Shown piece after piece: positions 1-9,350 of a stretch of DNA of 64,000 nt (positions within the stretch are counted from its first letter, which is position 1; every line of letters begins with the position of its first letter). This stretch comes from Symplocastrum torsivum CPER-KK1 (GTDB lineage: Bacteria; Cyanobacteriota; Cyanobacteriia; Cyanobacteriales; Coleofasciculaceae). The DNA lies in assembly GCA_019358875.1 (NCBI GenBank), contig JAHHIF010000005.1, positions 184,665 to 248,664 of the forward strand, read 5' to 3'. Below the pieces are notes generated by a model. It saw only the letters and a list, made by a program, of their open reading frames with translations, ran no database searches and was not told the origin of the DNA. Both the position numbers and the translations under genes were made by a program.

Positions 1-350
1 GCTTCAATTTTGGCAACTAGTTCTCTAGGGTCAACAGGTTTGATTAAATAATCATCCGCTCCAATTGAATGACCATGAATTCGGTCTTCTAATTCTCCTT
101 TACCCGATAAAAAGATAAATGGCATCAGTTGACCAGAGGGAGTAGCTCGTAGTCGGCGGCAAAATTCTAGACCATCCATCTCTGGCATCATGACATCAGA
201 AACCACCAAGTCAGGTGGATTTTTGGCAAAAGCGACTAAGGCTTCAACTCCAGAACTAACCTGTTCAACTTGGTACCCTCGATTTTCGAGGTAGCGTGTC
301 AAGACAGTTCGCATTGTTCTATCGTCGTCAACCACTAAAATCTTTTTCAT
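1..350 (-). CDS. Response regulator receiver protein, partial at window edge
   Basis: The reverse strand reads MKKILVVDDDRTMRTVLTRY from 350 and stays open to base 1, so the C-terminus lies outside the window. The visible 116 residues make a CheY-like receiver domain. It has the acidic cluster VVDDD near residues 6-10, a phospho-acceptor Asp in the segment LVVSDVMMPEMDG (about residue 53), and the conserved Lys in YLIKPVDP (about residue 104). The phosphorylated partner and output are unknown because any output domain would be off-window. About 1 kb without a clear gene separates it from icd. The receiver assignment is firm, the full architecture is not. Confidence 0.9.
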   Translation of the reverse strand, partial: MKKILVVDDDRTMRTVLTRYLENRGYQVEQVSSGVEALVAFAKNPPDLVVSDVMMPEMDGLEFCRRLRATPSGQLMPFIFLSGKGELEDRIHGHSIGADDYLIKPVDPRELVAKIE

Positions 351-1218
351 ATTCTTCCGGAGCCACCTTTCCTGCCAAATCCCAATTTAACTAGGGAGAA
401 GCAATTTATCTTGTGCGTTTGGGATTAGGGTTTTAGAGAGAAGCAATGAGCTAAGCACCATAACTTTACTTAGCGTAGCCGCTCCTCCAAGAGATAGCGG
501 TAAGTAGTCTCAACTAGTGCCTGACTTAGTCGGGAAAGAACTAACGCTCGTGAAGCGTCTGCTGCACCAATACCTGACGAGGGCTGGGCGATTCAATAAG
601 GAAAGGTCGCCTTAGCTAAATCAAGCACCCTGCTCTTGAAGAGTGCGATCACGCTGACTAACGCTGAACTGAGTCCGGCGAGAGCTAGCGCTGCCACTAA
701 CGTCTACTTTAGATGCCCTACTTCAGCATAATGGCTGATTGCAAGCCGTGCCTAAAAGCTGTACCTGTTTAGCAAGGCTTTGTATATTCCCTTGTCGTTG
801 ACGTTTTGACAAAATCCTTAGCTGCACCAAAGCCTTCAAAACTGAGGCATATCTAAGTCAGAGCAGCATCTGATTAAAGACGGATACTCTGTTTGAATGG
901 AGTTCAGAACGGAGGAGTTCAGGAGTTCAGTGGGGGCTTGTGACCCCTGCTCCATATGAGGTCGCTCCTATCTTCAGTTCGTTCTAAATTCAGAATTCTT
1001 CTGAACTTCTGAACTTCTGAACACAGCCACTCCTGTATTCTTCTTGGTCAGGGAGCCTTATCATTAAGCAACCTTTGTTTTTCACGGCTAGCTTATAACT
1101 AACGACACAGAACAACAAATTCTGTTACAAATCCTTAAACAAACTCAATTTATTCAAACATTCTGTAACAGTTCTTTGATATCTAGCCTCAAAAGCCAAA
1201 CGTTTCACTGACGGATAG
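351..1218. other. Gene-poor stretch, no convincing gene
   Basis: No reading frame with a credible start, Shine-Dalgarno sequence and protein-like composition was found. The stretch contains a GTTCAG-rich inverted repeat (listed separately). Promoters of the minus-strand response regulator and possibly of icd must lie in or near it, but I could not single out a promoter. Confidence 0.5.
901..1022. repeat. GTTCAG-unit inverted repeat
   Basis: The left arm (901-930) carries three GTTCAG hexamers at 8-14 bp spacing. The right arm (991-1022) carries the complement CTGAAC three times, with units 8 bp apart. The arms could fold into a long imperfect hairpin around about 60 bp. No coding role is visible. 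It may be a small intergenic repeat or a structured transcript end. Confidence 0.5.
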
Positions 1219-1380
1219 CTAAGTGTTCCTCGCATTACCAAAGATGACAAGGCTTCTACGCCATTATTTAATGTTCGTGATGATGTACAGCGTCATCGTG
1301 ATGACTTATCTGCAAAAAAGCTTAATTCAGCTCCTCCTTCTGTAGAATATCTGCTAACTTTCCTGAATAATTACTGCTGA
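1219..1380 (+). pseudogene. Possible gene remnant upstream of icd
   Basis: A 53-codon open frame ends in TGA at 1378-1380 and has protein-like composition: many charged residues and segments such as FNVRDDVQRHRDDLSAKKL and APPSVEYLLTFLNNYC. It has no ATG, GTG or TTG start. The same frame upstream is broken by TAG (1216-1218) and TGA (1177-1179), and the residues between (YLASKAKRFTDG) also look protein-like. I infer the tail of a decayed gene, but the family is not recognised and chance is possible. Confidence 0.3.
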
Positions 1381-1409
1381 CGCTAACCTTGACTTAACCA
1401 AACTGCTCT

Positions 1410-2837
1410 ATGTACGAGAAAATCACACCACCCGATACAGGCTCTCGCATTACCTTCAAAGATGGTGAACCCATCGTTCCCGACAATCCGATTATTCCCT
1501 TTATCCGTGGAGATGGCACAGGTGTTGATATTTGGCCTGCTACCCAGAAGGTAATTGATGCTGCTGTCCAAGCAGCCTATGGTGACAAGCGCAGCATTAG
1601 CTGGTTTAAAATCTATGCTGGTGACGAAGCTTGTGAGAAATATGGCACTTATCAATATTTGCCTCAAGATACGTTACAAGCGATTCAAGACTATGGCATT
1701 GCGATCAAGGGGCCATTAACAACCCCAATTGGGGGTGGTATTCGTTCATTGAATGTCGCCCTACGGCAAATTAATGATCTCTATGCTTGTGTCCGTCCCT
1801 GTAAGTATTACCCAGGAACACCTTCTCCCCACAAAACCCCTGAGAAGCTCGATGTGATTATCTATCGGGAGAATACAGAAGACATTTACCTGGGCATTGA
1901 ATGGCGTCAAGGTAGCGAAATTGGTGATAAGCTGATCGCTCTGCTAAATGAAGACTTGATACCTGCCACGCCAGAACACGGGAAAAAGCAGATTCCTCTT
2001 GACTCTGGAATTGGTATTAAACCAATAAGTAAAACTGGCTCCCAACGTTTGGTACGCCGTGCCATGCTGCACGCTTTACGGCTACCGAAAGGCAAGCAAC
2101 AGGTGACTTTGGTGCATAAGGGCAACATTATGAAGTATACCGAAGGAGCTTTTCGTGACTGGGGGTATGAGCTTGCTGTCAACGAGTTTCGGGCGGAGTG
2201 TGTTACGGAACGGGAGTCCTGGATTCTTAGCAACAAAGAGCGCAATCCCGATATCACGCTAGAAGAGAATGCCCGTCAGATTGAACCGGGCTACGATGCC
2301 CTGACACCAGAGAAACGTGCTGATATTGCTGGTGAGGTGGAATCTGTCCTCAATGCCATCTGGGACACTCATGGCAGTGGTCAGTGGAAAGAAAAGGTGA
2401 TGGTAAATGACCGGATTGCTGACAGTATTTTTCAGCAAATCCAGACTCGACCGGATGAGTACTCAATTCTCGCCACAATGAACCTGAACGGAGACTATAT
2501 CTCTGATGCCGCCGCCGCGATTGTGGGCGGCTTGGGGATGGGGCCAGGGGCGAATATTGGTGACACTTGTGCGATTTTTGAGGCAACACATGGTACTGCC
2601 CCAAAACACGCAGGGTTAGATCGGATAAACCCTGGTTCTGTGATTCTGTCAGGGGTAATGATGCTGGAGTTTATGGGCTGGCAGGAAGCGGCTGATTTGA
2701 TTAAGAATGGATTGGGTGGTGCGATCGCTAATCGAGAAGTAACCTACGACTTAGCCCGCTTAATGGAGCCTCCCGTTGAACCCTCGTTAAAGTGTTCGGA
2801 GTTTGCCGAGGCAATCATCAAGCACTTCCATAGCTAA
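1410..2837 (+). CDS. icd: NADP-dependent isocitrate dehydrogenase
   Basis: Oxidatively decarboxylates isocitrate to 2-oxoglutarate with NADP+, a cytosolic step that supplies carbon skeletons for ammonium assimilation in cyanobacteria. The 475-residue product carries the substrate loop [13 protein letters not shown] with Ser113 at the position equivalent to E. coli Ser113. It also has the metal-ligand region [15 protein letters not shown], and [11 protein letters not shown] near residue 390. It is longer than the E. coli enzyme (416 aa). The extra length includes an insertion at about residues 172-200, which I recall as typical of cyanobacterial Icd. The start [11 protein letters not shown] matches family N-termini. 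It is convergent with the minus-strand gene at 2980. Confidence 0.97.
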   Translation: MYEKITPPDTGSRITFKDGEPIVPDNPIIPFIRGDGTGVDIWPATQKVIDAAVQAAYGDKRSISWFKIYAGDEACEKYGTYQYLPQDTLQAIQDYGIAIKGPLTTPIGGGIRSLNVALRQINDLYACVRPCKYYPGTPSPHKTPEKLDVIIYRENTEDIYLGIEWRQGSEIGDKLIALLNEDLIPATPEHGKKQIPLDSGIGIKPISKTGSQRLVRRAMLHALRLPKGKQQVTLVHKGNIMKYTEGAFRDWGYELAVNEFRAECVTERESWILSNKERNPDITLEENARQIEPGYDALTPEKRADIAGEVESVLNAIWDTHGSGQWKEKVMVNDRIADSIFQQIQTRPDEYSILATMNLNGDYISDAAAAIVGGLGMGPGANIGDTCAIFEATHGTAPKHAGLDRINPGSVILSGVMMLEFMGWQEAADLIKNGLGGAIANREVTYDLARLMEPPVEPSLKCSEFAEAIIKHFHS

Positions 2838-2902
2838 AGCTAACGTGCGTTCAAGTTGCATTTCGCTCTTGAGAGTTCAAGGGAAAGAGCTGAGTAGGGT
2901 AA

Positions 2903-2922
2903 GGGCGCACAGCTGTGCGCCC
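2903..2922. terminator. GGGCGC palindrome between convergent genes
   Basis: A perfect 20-bp palindrome (GGGCGCAC AGCT GTGCGCCC) lies 65 bp after icd and before the end of the convergent gene at 2980. It could act as a bidirectional transcription end. There is no T-tract. The flanks GGTAAGGGCGCA and TGCGCCCCTACAG recur at 22462 and 22785-22800, so it also belongs to a dispersed palindrome family. Confidence 0.55.
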
Positions 2923-2979
2923 CTACAGAGGTTACTTCCCCTGCTTTTAGAACTGGTGGGCAACTTTCGTCGCAAAGGT

Positions 2980-4056
2980 CTAAGGATTGGAGAAGGTGTT
3001 AATCTGACCTCCGCCAATATATTGCCCTGGAACTGGATTAGGAGTGGTGAAGGTCGGTTGACTCAGTTGACTTGGTTGTGAGCCTGGACTAGTCAGCGTT
3101 GAGTTAAATCCAGGGTTAGTCATTCCGTTAACTTGAATTGGTGGTTGGGTAGAGTATTGCCCATAGCTACCCGCCGTTGTCGGTACTACGGGTGTCGTTG
3201 GTATTGCCCCTGGCACATTGGTAGTTGGTTGGGGGGGCACCAGATAGGTAAAGGAGTTTGGGGGCGTTGTAGGGGCAACAGAGTAGCCAGTTGTTCCAGG
3301 TACAGTTGTTGCTGGATAAGTCGTTTGTCCTTGATAGGTTGTAGTTGGTGAGGCCTGTCTCTGGATATTAGTGGGTGTCTGAGTCTCGTTAGTCGCACGA
3401 AGAGCATTAGTAGCAGCAACTCGGTCAAGGGCACTTTGTAGCGGGCTTACCGAGACTGTACCTGGGCTAGTGTTAAACCCCAAGGGAGAATCAGCCGTTG
3501 TGCCTGTCGAGGAAGACGGTTGATTAGTTGGGTTCCGATTCGTAAACAGGACACTCTCAGAAACTGAACTAGGATTTAAAAGTCCTTGAGCAGATTTAGC
3601 AAAGGGATTAGTCGTGTTTGCTGTCTGCTGCGGCTTGAGTGACAAGGTTTGGCTGTTTGAGGCAGGATTGGAGTCAGTTACTTCTGTCTGAGGCAGGGTT
3701 TGAGTAAACAATCCCCCTGTATTTGAGCTTTGAGGCTTCTGGTTGGATGCGGTCGTTAACGATAAAGCCTTTGTCCGATTAAATTCTTCCAAAAACACTG
3801 AAGAATTATCGATGTCAGTTGTAATGGCGGCGAGTTCTTCAGCAGGGAGTGTTGGTTTAACGTCTGGAGTATTTGAACCAGTCACTGAAGCCCCGCCAAG
3901 GATACTGAACGACTCTGGGTTTTTCCAGTACTCCCACGTAAAGAGCAGCACTAACAAAAGCCCTGAAGCTGATGCCCAAAATGCTGGTCGTTTGAATGGC
4001 TTTAGTCGAGCTTTGAGATAGCGGAGGTAAGCAGGATGGTGATTAGGAAATGACAT
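2980..4056 (-). CDS. Membrane-anchored Pro/Ser/Thr-rich protein, unknown
   Basis: Not recognised. The chosen start (MSFPNHHPAYLRYLKARLKP) has a GAAGG ribosome site about 8 bases upstream. A longer ATG frame from 4086 adds ten unlikely residues. A basic cytoplasmic head precedes one hydrophobic segment at about residues 25-40 (FWASASGLLLVLLFTWEYW). The remaining 300 or so residues are low-complexity and rich in Thr, Ser, Pro, Gln and Asn, ending in GQYIGGGQINTFSNP. This looks like a single-pass protein with a long disordered periplasmic part. It is the last gene of the lptA-lptB-lptFG run (105 bp after lptFG), so an envelope role is plausible but only inferred. Confidence 0.75.
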   Translation of the reverse strand: MSFPNHHPAYLRYLKARLKPFKRPAFWASASGLLLVLLFTWEYWKNPESFSILGGASVTGSNTPDVKPTLPAEELAAITTDIDNSSVFLEEFNRTKALSLTTASNQKPQSSNTGGLFTQTLPQTEVTDSNPASNSQTLSLKPQQTANTTNPFAKSAQGLLNPSSVSESVLFTNRNPTNQPSSSTGTTADSPLGFNTSPGTVSVSPLQSALDRVAATNALRATNETQTPTNIQRQASPTTTYQGQTTYPATTVPGTTGYSVAPTTPPNSFTYLVPPQPTTNVPGAIPTTPVVPTTAGSYGQYSTQPPIQVNGMTNPGFNSTLTSPGSQPSQLSQPTFTTPNPVPGQYIGGGQINTFSNP

Positions 4057-4161
4057 CGCACAAGCCTTCAGCTGAACTCTACACAAATTGTAGAGTCTTT
4101 GACACGCGCACGCCTAAAGATGTGGGATTCTTATTTTGACTGCTGACACTTATTGCTTTGT

Positions 4162-5328
4162 CTATTGAGCGGCTTTGAATAACAAAAATCCCCCGGCTCC
4201 TAAACCAAAGAAATTTGGTAACCAAGCTGCCATAAAGGGAGAGAGGATATTGAGCTGACCAAATGCTCCAGACATAAACCCTAATAAGTAGTACGCAAAA
4301 ATTACTATCACACTAATACCAAAACTTGTGGCTCTACCAGCGCGTTGAGGACGAGTTCCTAGCGACGCCCCAACTATCCCAAAAACCAGGCAGACAAAGG
4401 GAAAAGCGAATTTTTGTTGAAGGCGCACGTTGACCTTGAGGAGCCTTTTCTCATCGGCACCTAGCTTGACAATCTCTCGATAATCCAAAATCTGGGCAAT
4501 GTTCATCTCATCCAATCCACGGCTTTGAGTTGCCAAGTCAAGAGGCGCTTTGGGAAGTTTGAGCTGTTGATTTTCAAAGGGTTGAATGTTGCGGTAGGAA
4601 GCGTTGGGAGAGATGAGATAGATCGTGCCGTTGAAAAAATCCCAAGCATTTTGAGTCGGATTCCAAACGGCTGATTTAGAGGTGACGATTTTGTTAAGCC
4701 CTTGCTGAGACCACTCAAGTACGGTTAAACCTTTCATTTCCTTGCCATCAAACTGGTCGGCATAGAATAAACGCCTCAGTGCGCGAATTTTTTCACCATC
4801 GGGCTGAGTGACTTCTCCATATTCGGGATAGAAAATATTGTTTTCCTTGAAGTCTGGCTTTTCCTCATCGAGGGCTTTGTCTAAGGTAGTAGAGGCTTGA
4901 TAGTTAGCAGCAGGAACCACTAATTCGTTGAACAAGAACGTCATCCCGGTGACGACTAAGCTCAAAACTATGGCAGGTACGGCAAGCCGATAAACACTGA
5001 TTCCACAACTGCGTAGAGCAACTAACTCACTATCACTGCTCAATCGAGAGTAGGTCATCAGTGCGGCTAAGAGCATTGACATCGGGAAGGCATAGGAGAT
5101 AAACTCCGGCATCTTCAGCAGCATCACTTGTACTGCAATCGCCAGAGGGATTTCTGACTCGGTAACTTTCCTCACTAAATCAAAGAGGGTACCTATGGCA
5201 ACACCAACAGAAGAGAATGCCCCAATACCAAACAGCAAGGGCTGAATTAGTTGGGCGGTAAGGTACCGATCCATGACTGATAAGCCAGGAAACAAGGAAA
5301 TAAAGGGCTGAGATTTACCGAATGTCAT
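4162..5328 (-). CDS. LptF/LptG-family lipopolysaccharide transport permease
   Basis: Inner-membrane permease of the YjgP/YjgQ family that, with LptB, extracts LPS from the inner membrane and passes it to the periplasmic bridge. Of 388 residues, the first third has membrane segments (LLFGIGAFSSVGVAIGTLF; ISYAFPMSMLLAALMTYSRL; AIVLSLVVTGMTFLFNELVV). A periplasmic beta-jellyroll-like domain follows at about 135-285, then three C-terminal membrane segments from FAFPFVCLVFGIVGASLG. Only one such permease gene is present here, so it may work as a homodimer, unlike the E. coli LptF/LptG pair. An internal ATG at 5274 (MDRYLTAQLIQPLLFG) is a credible alternative start. It lies 57 bp downstream of lptB. 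Confidence 0.9.
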   Translation of the reverse strand: MTFGKSQPFISLFPGLSVMDRYLTAQLIQPLLFGIGAFSSVGVAIGTLFDLVRKVTESEIPLAIAVQVMLLKMPEFISYAFPMSMLLAALMTYSRLSSDSELVALRSCGISVYRLAVPAIVLSLVVTGMTFLFNELVVPAANYQASTTLDKALDEEKPDFKENNIFYPEYGEVTQPDGEKIRALRRLFYADQFDGKEMKGLTVLEWSQQGLNKIVTSKSAVWNPTQNAWDFFNGTIYLISPNASYRNIQPFENQQLKLPKAPLDLATQSRGLDEMNIAQILDYREIVKLGADEKRLLKVNVRLQQKFAFPFVCLVFGIVGASLGTRPQRAGRATSFGISVIVIFAYYLLGFMSGAFGQLNILSPFMAAWLPNFFGLGAGGFLLFKAAQ

Positions 5329-5385
5329 TGCTTAAGCGTCGGGCTTTTTAAGGTTGTGAGTTGACGAGTTTGGAGTGTCAAATCT

Positions 5386-6114
5386 TCATCGCTGAAACTC
5401 ATCACCCAGGTAATACTGCCGTACTAAAGGATTGTTGTAAAGTTCTTCAGCACTGCCAGAGGCGAGGATTTGCCCATCTCGCATGATGTAGGCTCGATCA
5501 GTAATTGCTAGGGTTTCTCGAACGTTGTGGTCGGTAATCAAAATCCCCATTTGGCGATCGCGTAATCCGGCTATGATTTTTTGTATTTCTGCTACAGCAA
5601 TTGGGTCAACCCCAGCAAATGGCTCATCCAAGAACAAAAATTTTGGCCCTTCTACTCCAGAGGCTAAGGCTCTTGCCAGTTCAGTTCGTCGCCGTTCTCC
5701 CCCAGACACTTGATTTCCTTGAGTATTCGCGACTTTTTCCAAGCGAAATTCTTGCAGTAAGTTATGCAGCCGCATCCGCCACTCCTGACGCGGTACCCCC
5801 GTTTGCTCTAACACGAGTTGAATATTATCCCGTACACTCAGGTGCCGAAAGATACTAGCTTCCTGAGCGAGATAGCCAATGCCCAGATGCGCTCGCTTGT
5901 TCATTGGCAACGTTGTGATATCTAGATCATCCAACCAGACTGTACCCAAGTTGGGTTTTTCTAGTCCTGTTGCGATGTAAAACGTTGTCGTTTTCCCAGC
6001 ACCATTTGGTCCGAGTAGCCCCACCACTTCCCCTTGAGCGACGGAAACATTGACACGATTGACAATTGTCCGCTTGCCATAGGATTTATGGATATTCTCT
6101 AATACGATTCTCAA
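5386..6114 (-). CDS. lptB: LPS export ABC transporter ATP-binding protein
   Basis: Cytoplasmic ATPase that powers LPS extraction by the LptF/G-type permease encoded next to it. The 242-residue protein has Walker A GPNGAGKTT (35-43), the ABC signature VSGGERRR (136-143), Walker B FLFLDEP (159-165) with the LptB-typical continuation FAGVDPIAV, and the switch His in LITDHNVRE. Length and motifs are standard for LptB (about 240 aa). It is transcribed between an lptA-like gene and lptFG, a natural operon for the transport machine. Confidence 0.95.
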   Translation of the reverse strand: MRIVLENIHKSYGKRTIVNRVNVSVAQGEVVGLLGPNGAGKTTTFYIATGLEKPNLGTVWLDDLDITTLPMNKRAHLGIGYLAQEASIFRHLSVRDNIQLVLEQTGVPRQEWRMRLHNLLQEFRLEKVANTQGNQVSGGERRRTELARALASGVEGPKFLFLDEPFAGVDPIAVAEIQKIIAGLRDRQMGILITDHNVRETLAITDRAYIMRDGQILASGSAEELYNNPLVRQYYLGDEFQR

Positions 6115-6272
6115 GAACGCTACCTCTTTAGGCTCTGTTAGTTAAGCGGATAAGCGGTTGTGCCTCTCGCGCTTGAATGCTCCGAGAGCTTCTGCCTACC
6201 CGTTTACCCACGTTCTGATAACTAACAAAGTTAACGGTCAATAGTCAACCGTTAACAAACAACAAACTTGGG

Positions 6273-6800
6273 TTATTGCCCCGGTGCAGGTTCACTGACA
6301 GGAGTCTTGAAAGCAGGCTTGGGATTGAAGGGGGGAGTCACAGGTGGTGCTACAGGTTGTGCGGGAGCTTCTGGGTCAGCAACGAGATAAATGGATTCTA
6401 CTTGCTGCTGCGCTCTAGGCAGTGCTACGAACCGCCCTTCATCAATTAAGTAGGTGATGGTTTCGCCGCGCAAGCTATTGCCTTGCTGCAAAACGTAGAC
6501 ATTGCCACTAAGGATGATGCGGCGTTCACGGCTAAAGTATTGCGCTTGAGCTGCCGTTGCTTGGATTTGTCGAGCGGGATAGTCCATTTGTACGTTGCCC
6601 CGTGCAGTGACAACGCCAGTTTGAGAGTTGGCTTCCTGAACATCCGAGCGAACGGTGAGGGCACGTCCGTCACCTGTTTGGGCTTGGGCATCTTGGAGGT
6701 GAGACGGAAATGCGATCGCGCCTACTAAAGTCGCTGGCAGTAATAACGCTAAACTCAGACGTTGCTTCAATTTGGAAGTGAGTAGAGAGGAGGACTTCAT
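6273..6800 (-). CDS. lptA: LptA/OstA-like periplasmic LPS transport protein
   Basis: The 175-residue protein starts with a basic segment and hydrophobic signal sequence (LSLALLLPATLVGAIAFPS) and probable cleavage after the Ala-rich DAQAQ. The mature part reads DGRALTVRSDVQEANSQTGVVTARGNVQMDYPAR, followed by SGNVYVLQQGNSLRGETITYLIDEGRFVA. These are the repeated beta-strand turns of the OstA_N (LptA/LptC/LptD) fold that forms the periplasmic bridge. The C-terminus is Pro-rich. It is first in the run with lptB and lptFG, which supports the LptA role. It could functionally combine LptA and LptC, since no separate lptC is seen here. Confidence 0.85.
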   Translation of the reverse strand: MKSSSLLTSKLKQRLSLALLLPATLVGAIAFPSHLQDAQAQTGDGRALTVRSDVQEANSQTGVVTARGNVQMDYPARQIQATAAQAQYFSRERRIILSGNVYVLQQGNSLRGETITYLIDEGRFVALPRAQQQVESIYLVADPEAPAQPVAPPVTPPFNPKPAFKTPVSEPAPGQ

Positions 6801-7077
6801 TGGTCTAAAGAGTTGGGAGTTAGGAATTATGCGTTATGAATTAACAACTTTTAACTCAGAACGCTTCATGATTCATCAGTCTTTAGTCATCCTTAACCTA
6901 AGGACAAAATACCAGAATTTAGATAAAGTTGTTCAGCTTAGAGCGATCTGTAAGCCTTATAGACGCTCAATCGTTACTATAAGTTTCTAGCCACTCCAAA
7001 AGAACTAGGGTAAGAGAGTTAATGAGTGAGGCTGATTACTCAAGGTTATACCCATTACCTATTGCCTAGTTGCTTGT

Positions 7078-7509
7078 CTAGTCAACTCGCGAAATTTTTG
7101 GCAAACGACCAACAGCATTACCACTTACCGATGTAGCATCATTAGTTTCAGCTACTGCCAGTTGTTTAACAAAATCAGCGACTTGCTCTGCTCCAGTTTC
7201 TTGCAATGCCTTCAACAGCTCAATACTTTGCGTCATTAGCTCAGTCACATCAACCCCCTCATAAACTGGCTGATAGTCTCCGAGGCGACCGATTCCCTCA
7301 CCCAACAAAATTACAGCCCCTCGCCAGTTGAGATTACCTAGATGGTAGCAAGCAACAGCAATTTGTAAAATCCCCTGGTAAAACTGCTTATCCGGCTCAA
7401 AGGCTTCCATCCACAAGGCTTCTAGGGTGTCGTGACAGGCGTAAAACTCCTGCTGATTGAATTGTTCGACACCCTGCCAAAATTCTTCTGGTGGTACGAC
7501 GGGCATCAT
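7078..7509 (-). CDS. DUF309 domain protein
   Basis: A 143-residue protein with the DUF309 hallmark: GVEQFNQQEFYACHDTLEAL followed by W, then FYQGILQIAVACYHLGNLNW and an Arg-Gly-Ala that starts a second helix. The His-x3-Glu-x2-Trp helix pair is what defines the family, and its biochemical function is not established. The start overlaps the ftrC stop as ATGA (7509-7506), so the two are translationally coupled and probably co-transcribed. Residues after about 110 are poorly conserved. A role with the ferredoxin-thioredoxin system is suggested only by this coupling. Confidence 0.85.
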   Translation of the reverse strand: MMPVVPPEEFWQGVEQFNQQEFYACHDTLEALWMEAFEPDKQFYQGILQIAVACYHLGNLNWRGAVILLGEGIGRLGDYQPVYEGVDVTELMTQSIELLKALQETGAEQVADFVKQLAVAETNDATSVSGNAVGRLPKISRVD

Positions 7510-7871
7510 GCCATGCTGTCTCGCACCGATTGAATTTCTTCCATCGCAATATCCTGCTTGTCACCCGAAAACTCGTTTTCCGGTGTCAGGAACAACATAC
7601 AGTGGCACTCTTTGCGCTCACGCATGGGGATACAAGGACAATTCCAATAGGCAGCTTTCACTTCGGCTTCTTTGTCCTCGTAGTGGCGACAAGGGCATAA
7701 GGGCGCACCGAGTTCGTCCTTGTGTTTGGCAAGTCCTTCAATAACCACAGCCGTTACGGAAGGGTCAACACAGAAGTAGGTGCCTGTACGCTTGGCATAG
7801 GTTTCTGAAAAATTTTTCATCGCCTCCAGGTTTTTATCACTGGAGAGGTTAGAGGTTTTTGATGTACTCAT
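7506..7871 (-). CDS. ftrC: Ferredoxin-thioredoxin reductase catalytic (beta) chain
   Basis: Transfers electrons from photosynthetically reduced ferredoxin to thioredoxin through a 4Fe-4S cluster and an adjacent disulfide. In 121 residues the cysteines sit at 59, 61, 78, 80, 89 and 91 in the pattern CPC-x16-CPC-x8-CHC, exactly the FTR catalytic-chain arrangement. By homology 59, 78, 80 and 89 bind the cluster, and 61 and 91 form the redox disulfide. The further Cys34 is not part of the set. The variable chain (ftrV) is not in this window. The stop overlaps the DUF309 start. Confidence 0.97.
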   Translation of the reverse strand: MSTSKTSNLSSDKNLEAMKNFSETYAKRTGTYFCVDPSVTAVVIEGLAKHKDELGAPLCPCRHYEDKEAEVKAAYWNCPCIPMRERKECHCMLFLTPENEFSGDKQDIAMEEIQSVRDSMA

Positions 7872-8022
7872 GTAATAAGGTTCGGCAGATTAGCAGTCAA
7901 CGTCTTTGCATTGTATCGCAAGGCTTTTACTCAGCAGTAGTCAGGGCATCTACGCCATAGGAATAGTTAAGGAAATGTGTCTAACCTGAAAATAGCAGGG
8001 GGAGAAGAATTTTCATTCAATC

Positions 8023-8070
8023 TTTTCCCTTTTCCCTTCTGCCTTCTGCCTTCTGCCTTTTGCCTTTTGC
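8023..8070. repeat. Heptamer tandem repeat (STRR)
   Basis: Seven consecutive heptamers in the order TTTTCCC x2, TTCTGCC x3, TTTTGCC, and a final TTTTGC. This is the short tandemly repeated repetitive type common between genes of filamentous cyanobacteria. It lies between ftrC and the end of the DUF58 gene. A short frame across it is an artefact. Confidence 0.85.
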
Positions 8071-8106
8071 TATATATTGAGGCACTGCCGACGCTAAGGT
8101 TAATGG

Positions 8107-9264
8107 CTAATTCAAGGGTTGCTGTAATTGGCGTTGTAAAGGTTGTGCGGTGTCGATGACAAGACCGGGTTGAGAAGGTTTTATCGGTCTTTCGGAGTTA
8201 CCTTCAGATGAAACTGAATTCCACAAAACCCAACGGCTGCCAGGAGGTAGGGAGTTGAGACTAACAGGATTTTGTGTCAACCAAATTAAGGGGCTGTTGG
8301 GGGGATTACCAGCAGTCGCCTCTTCTCCTGCATTAGTTGCAGCAAGCGCTTCTAAGACAACCTGATTACCGTGTAACAAGCCTGTTTGTGCTGTCCATAG
8401 TTTGACCTGTAGCTGACTTTTGCAAGCGTAGAAGTACATGGAGGCAGCGGCAATAACGGCTTGCTCAAAGTCTTCACCACGCCACAGCGCAGCACTATCG
8501 AGACAGATAATAACTTCTTGAGAGCCAGTAAAGATTTCTAGCTCACGCACTTGCAATTCACCATAACGCGCACTGGTGCGCCAGTGAATCAGACGAGTTG
8601 GGTCACCCACTCGGTAAGGTCGCAATGCTCTTGTGAGGTCTTCTGTTGCGGAATGAGAACGGCGATCGCTATAAAATTGGGCACTATCATCTTTCCCAAT
8701 GTTATCGACTAAAGGACAGTTTGTAAGGGGTAACACAGTAGGATAAATCACTGCCACAACTGGCGCATCCCAAGCACGACGACACCAAAATAAACCTAGA
8801 GGTGTTGCTGTTCTTAGCTGTACCTCGTGCCAGCGATAGATACCCCGTTTTCGAGTCGGATGATAGTAAGTCCAGCGATAAACGCTTTGAGGGGCAATGG
8901 CTTCTACGGGTTTCTCCACTGGCTTTCCTAGTTCGGCTTGGAGAATATCCTGAACTTGCAACAGGGTTTTGGGCTTGGGGGTTGGATTTTCTATCTCTAA
9001 TTCAATTGTTAAGTCGTCACCTACACTGACAGGTGGAATCGGGTGTCGGCGTACTTGAATGGATTTAAGCGATCGCGCTGGTAGAACAGCCGCCAACCCC
9101 AATAAAGCAAAAATAATCCCACTGATTACATACAGCCAGCCTGCCATTGTATTGGTTGCTGCCCCAAAAAAACACAAGGCAACGCCTCCCAAAAGCCAAC
9201 CTGCATAGGCAGGTGTTACCCAATGAGTTTCTAGCCAGTCAGTAGTGCGATGAATGATTCCCAT
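8107..9264 (-). CDS. DUF58 domain membrane protein
   Basis: A 385-residue protein with two N-terminal hydrophobic segments at about residues 18-65 (YAGWLLGGVALCFFGAATNT, then WLYVISGIIFALLGLAAVL). A soluble part follows, bearing the DUF58 core at about 200-245: a region beginning DLTRALRPYRVGDPTRLIHW and continuing RTSARYGELQVRELE. DUF58 proteins are usually tied to MoxR-type ATPases and a von Willebrand A-like fold. No moxR gene is adjacent here. The exact role is unknown and probably lies at the cytoplasmic membrane. It is divergent from the Nudix gene. Confidence 0.9.
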   Translation of the reverse strand: MGIIHRTTDWLETHWVTPAYAGWLLGGVALCFFGAATNTMAGWLYVISGIIFALLGLAAVLPARSLKSIQVRRHPIPPVSVGDDLTIELEIENPTPKPKTLLQVQDILQAELGKPVEKPVEAIAPQSVYRWTYYHPTRKRGIYRWHEVQLRTATPLGLFWCRRAWDAPVVAVIYPTVLPLTNCPLVDNIGKDDSAQFYSDRRSHSATEDLTRALRPYRVGDPTRLIHWRTSARYGELQVRELEIFTGSQEVIICLDSAALWRGEDFEQAVIAAASMYFYACKSQLQVKLWTAQTGLLHGNQVVLEALAATNAGEEATAGNPPNSPLIWLTQNPVSLNSLPPGSRWVLWNSVSSEGNSERPIKPSQPGLVIDTAQPLQRQLQQPLN

Positions 9265-9350
9265 TGCCTTAGACTTACCCCTGCTGCCCTATTTGCCTTA
9301 GTTAAACTCCAGCCTAACAAGTTATCGAAATCAATACTGCACACCTCTCC

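Noticed and set aside
7977..8159. 60-residue forward reading frame
   Set aside because: It translates the heptamer repeat and overlaps the end of the DUF58 gene.
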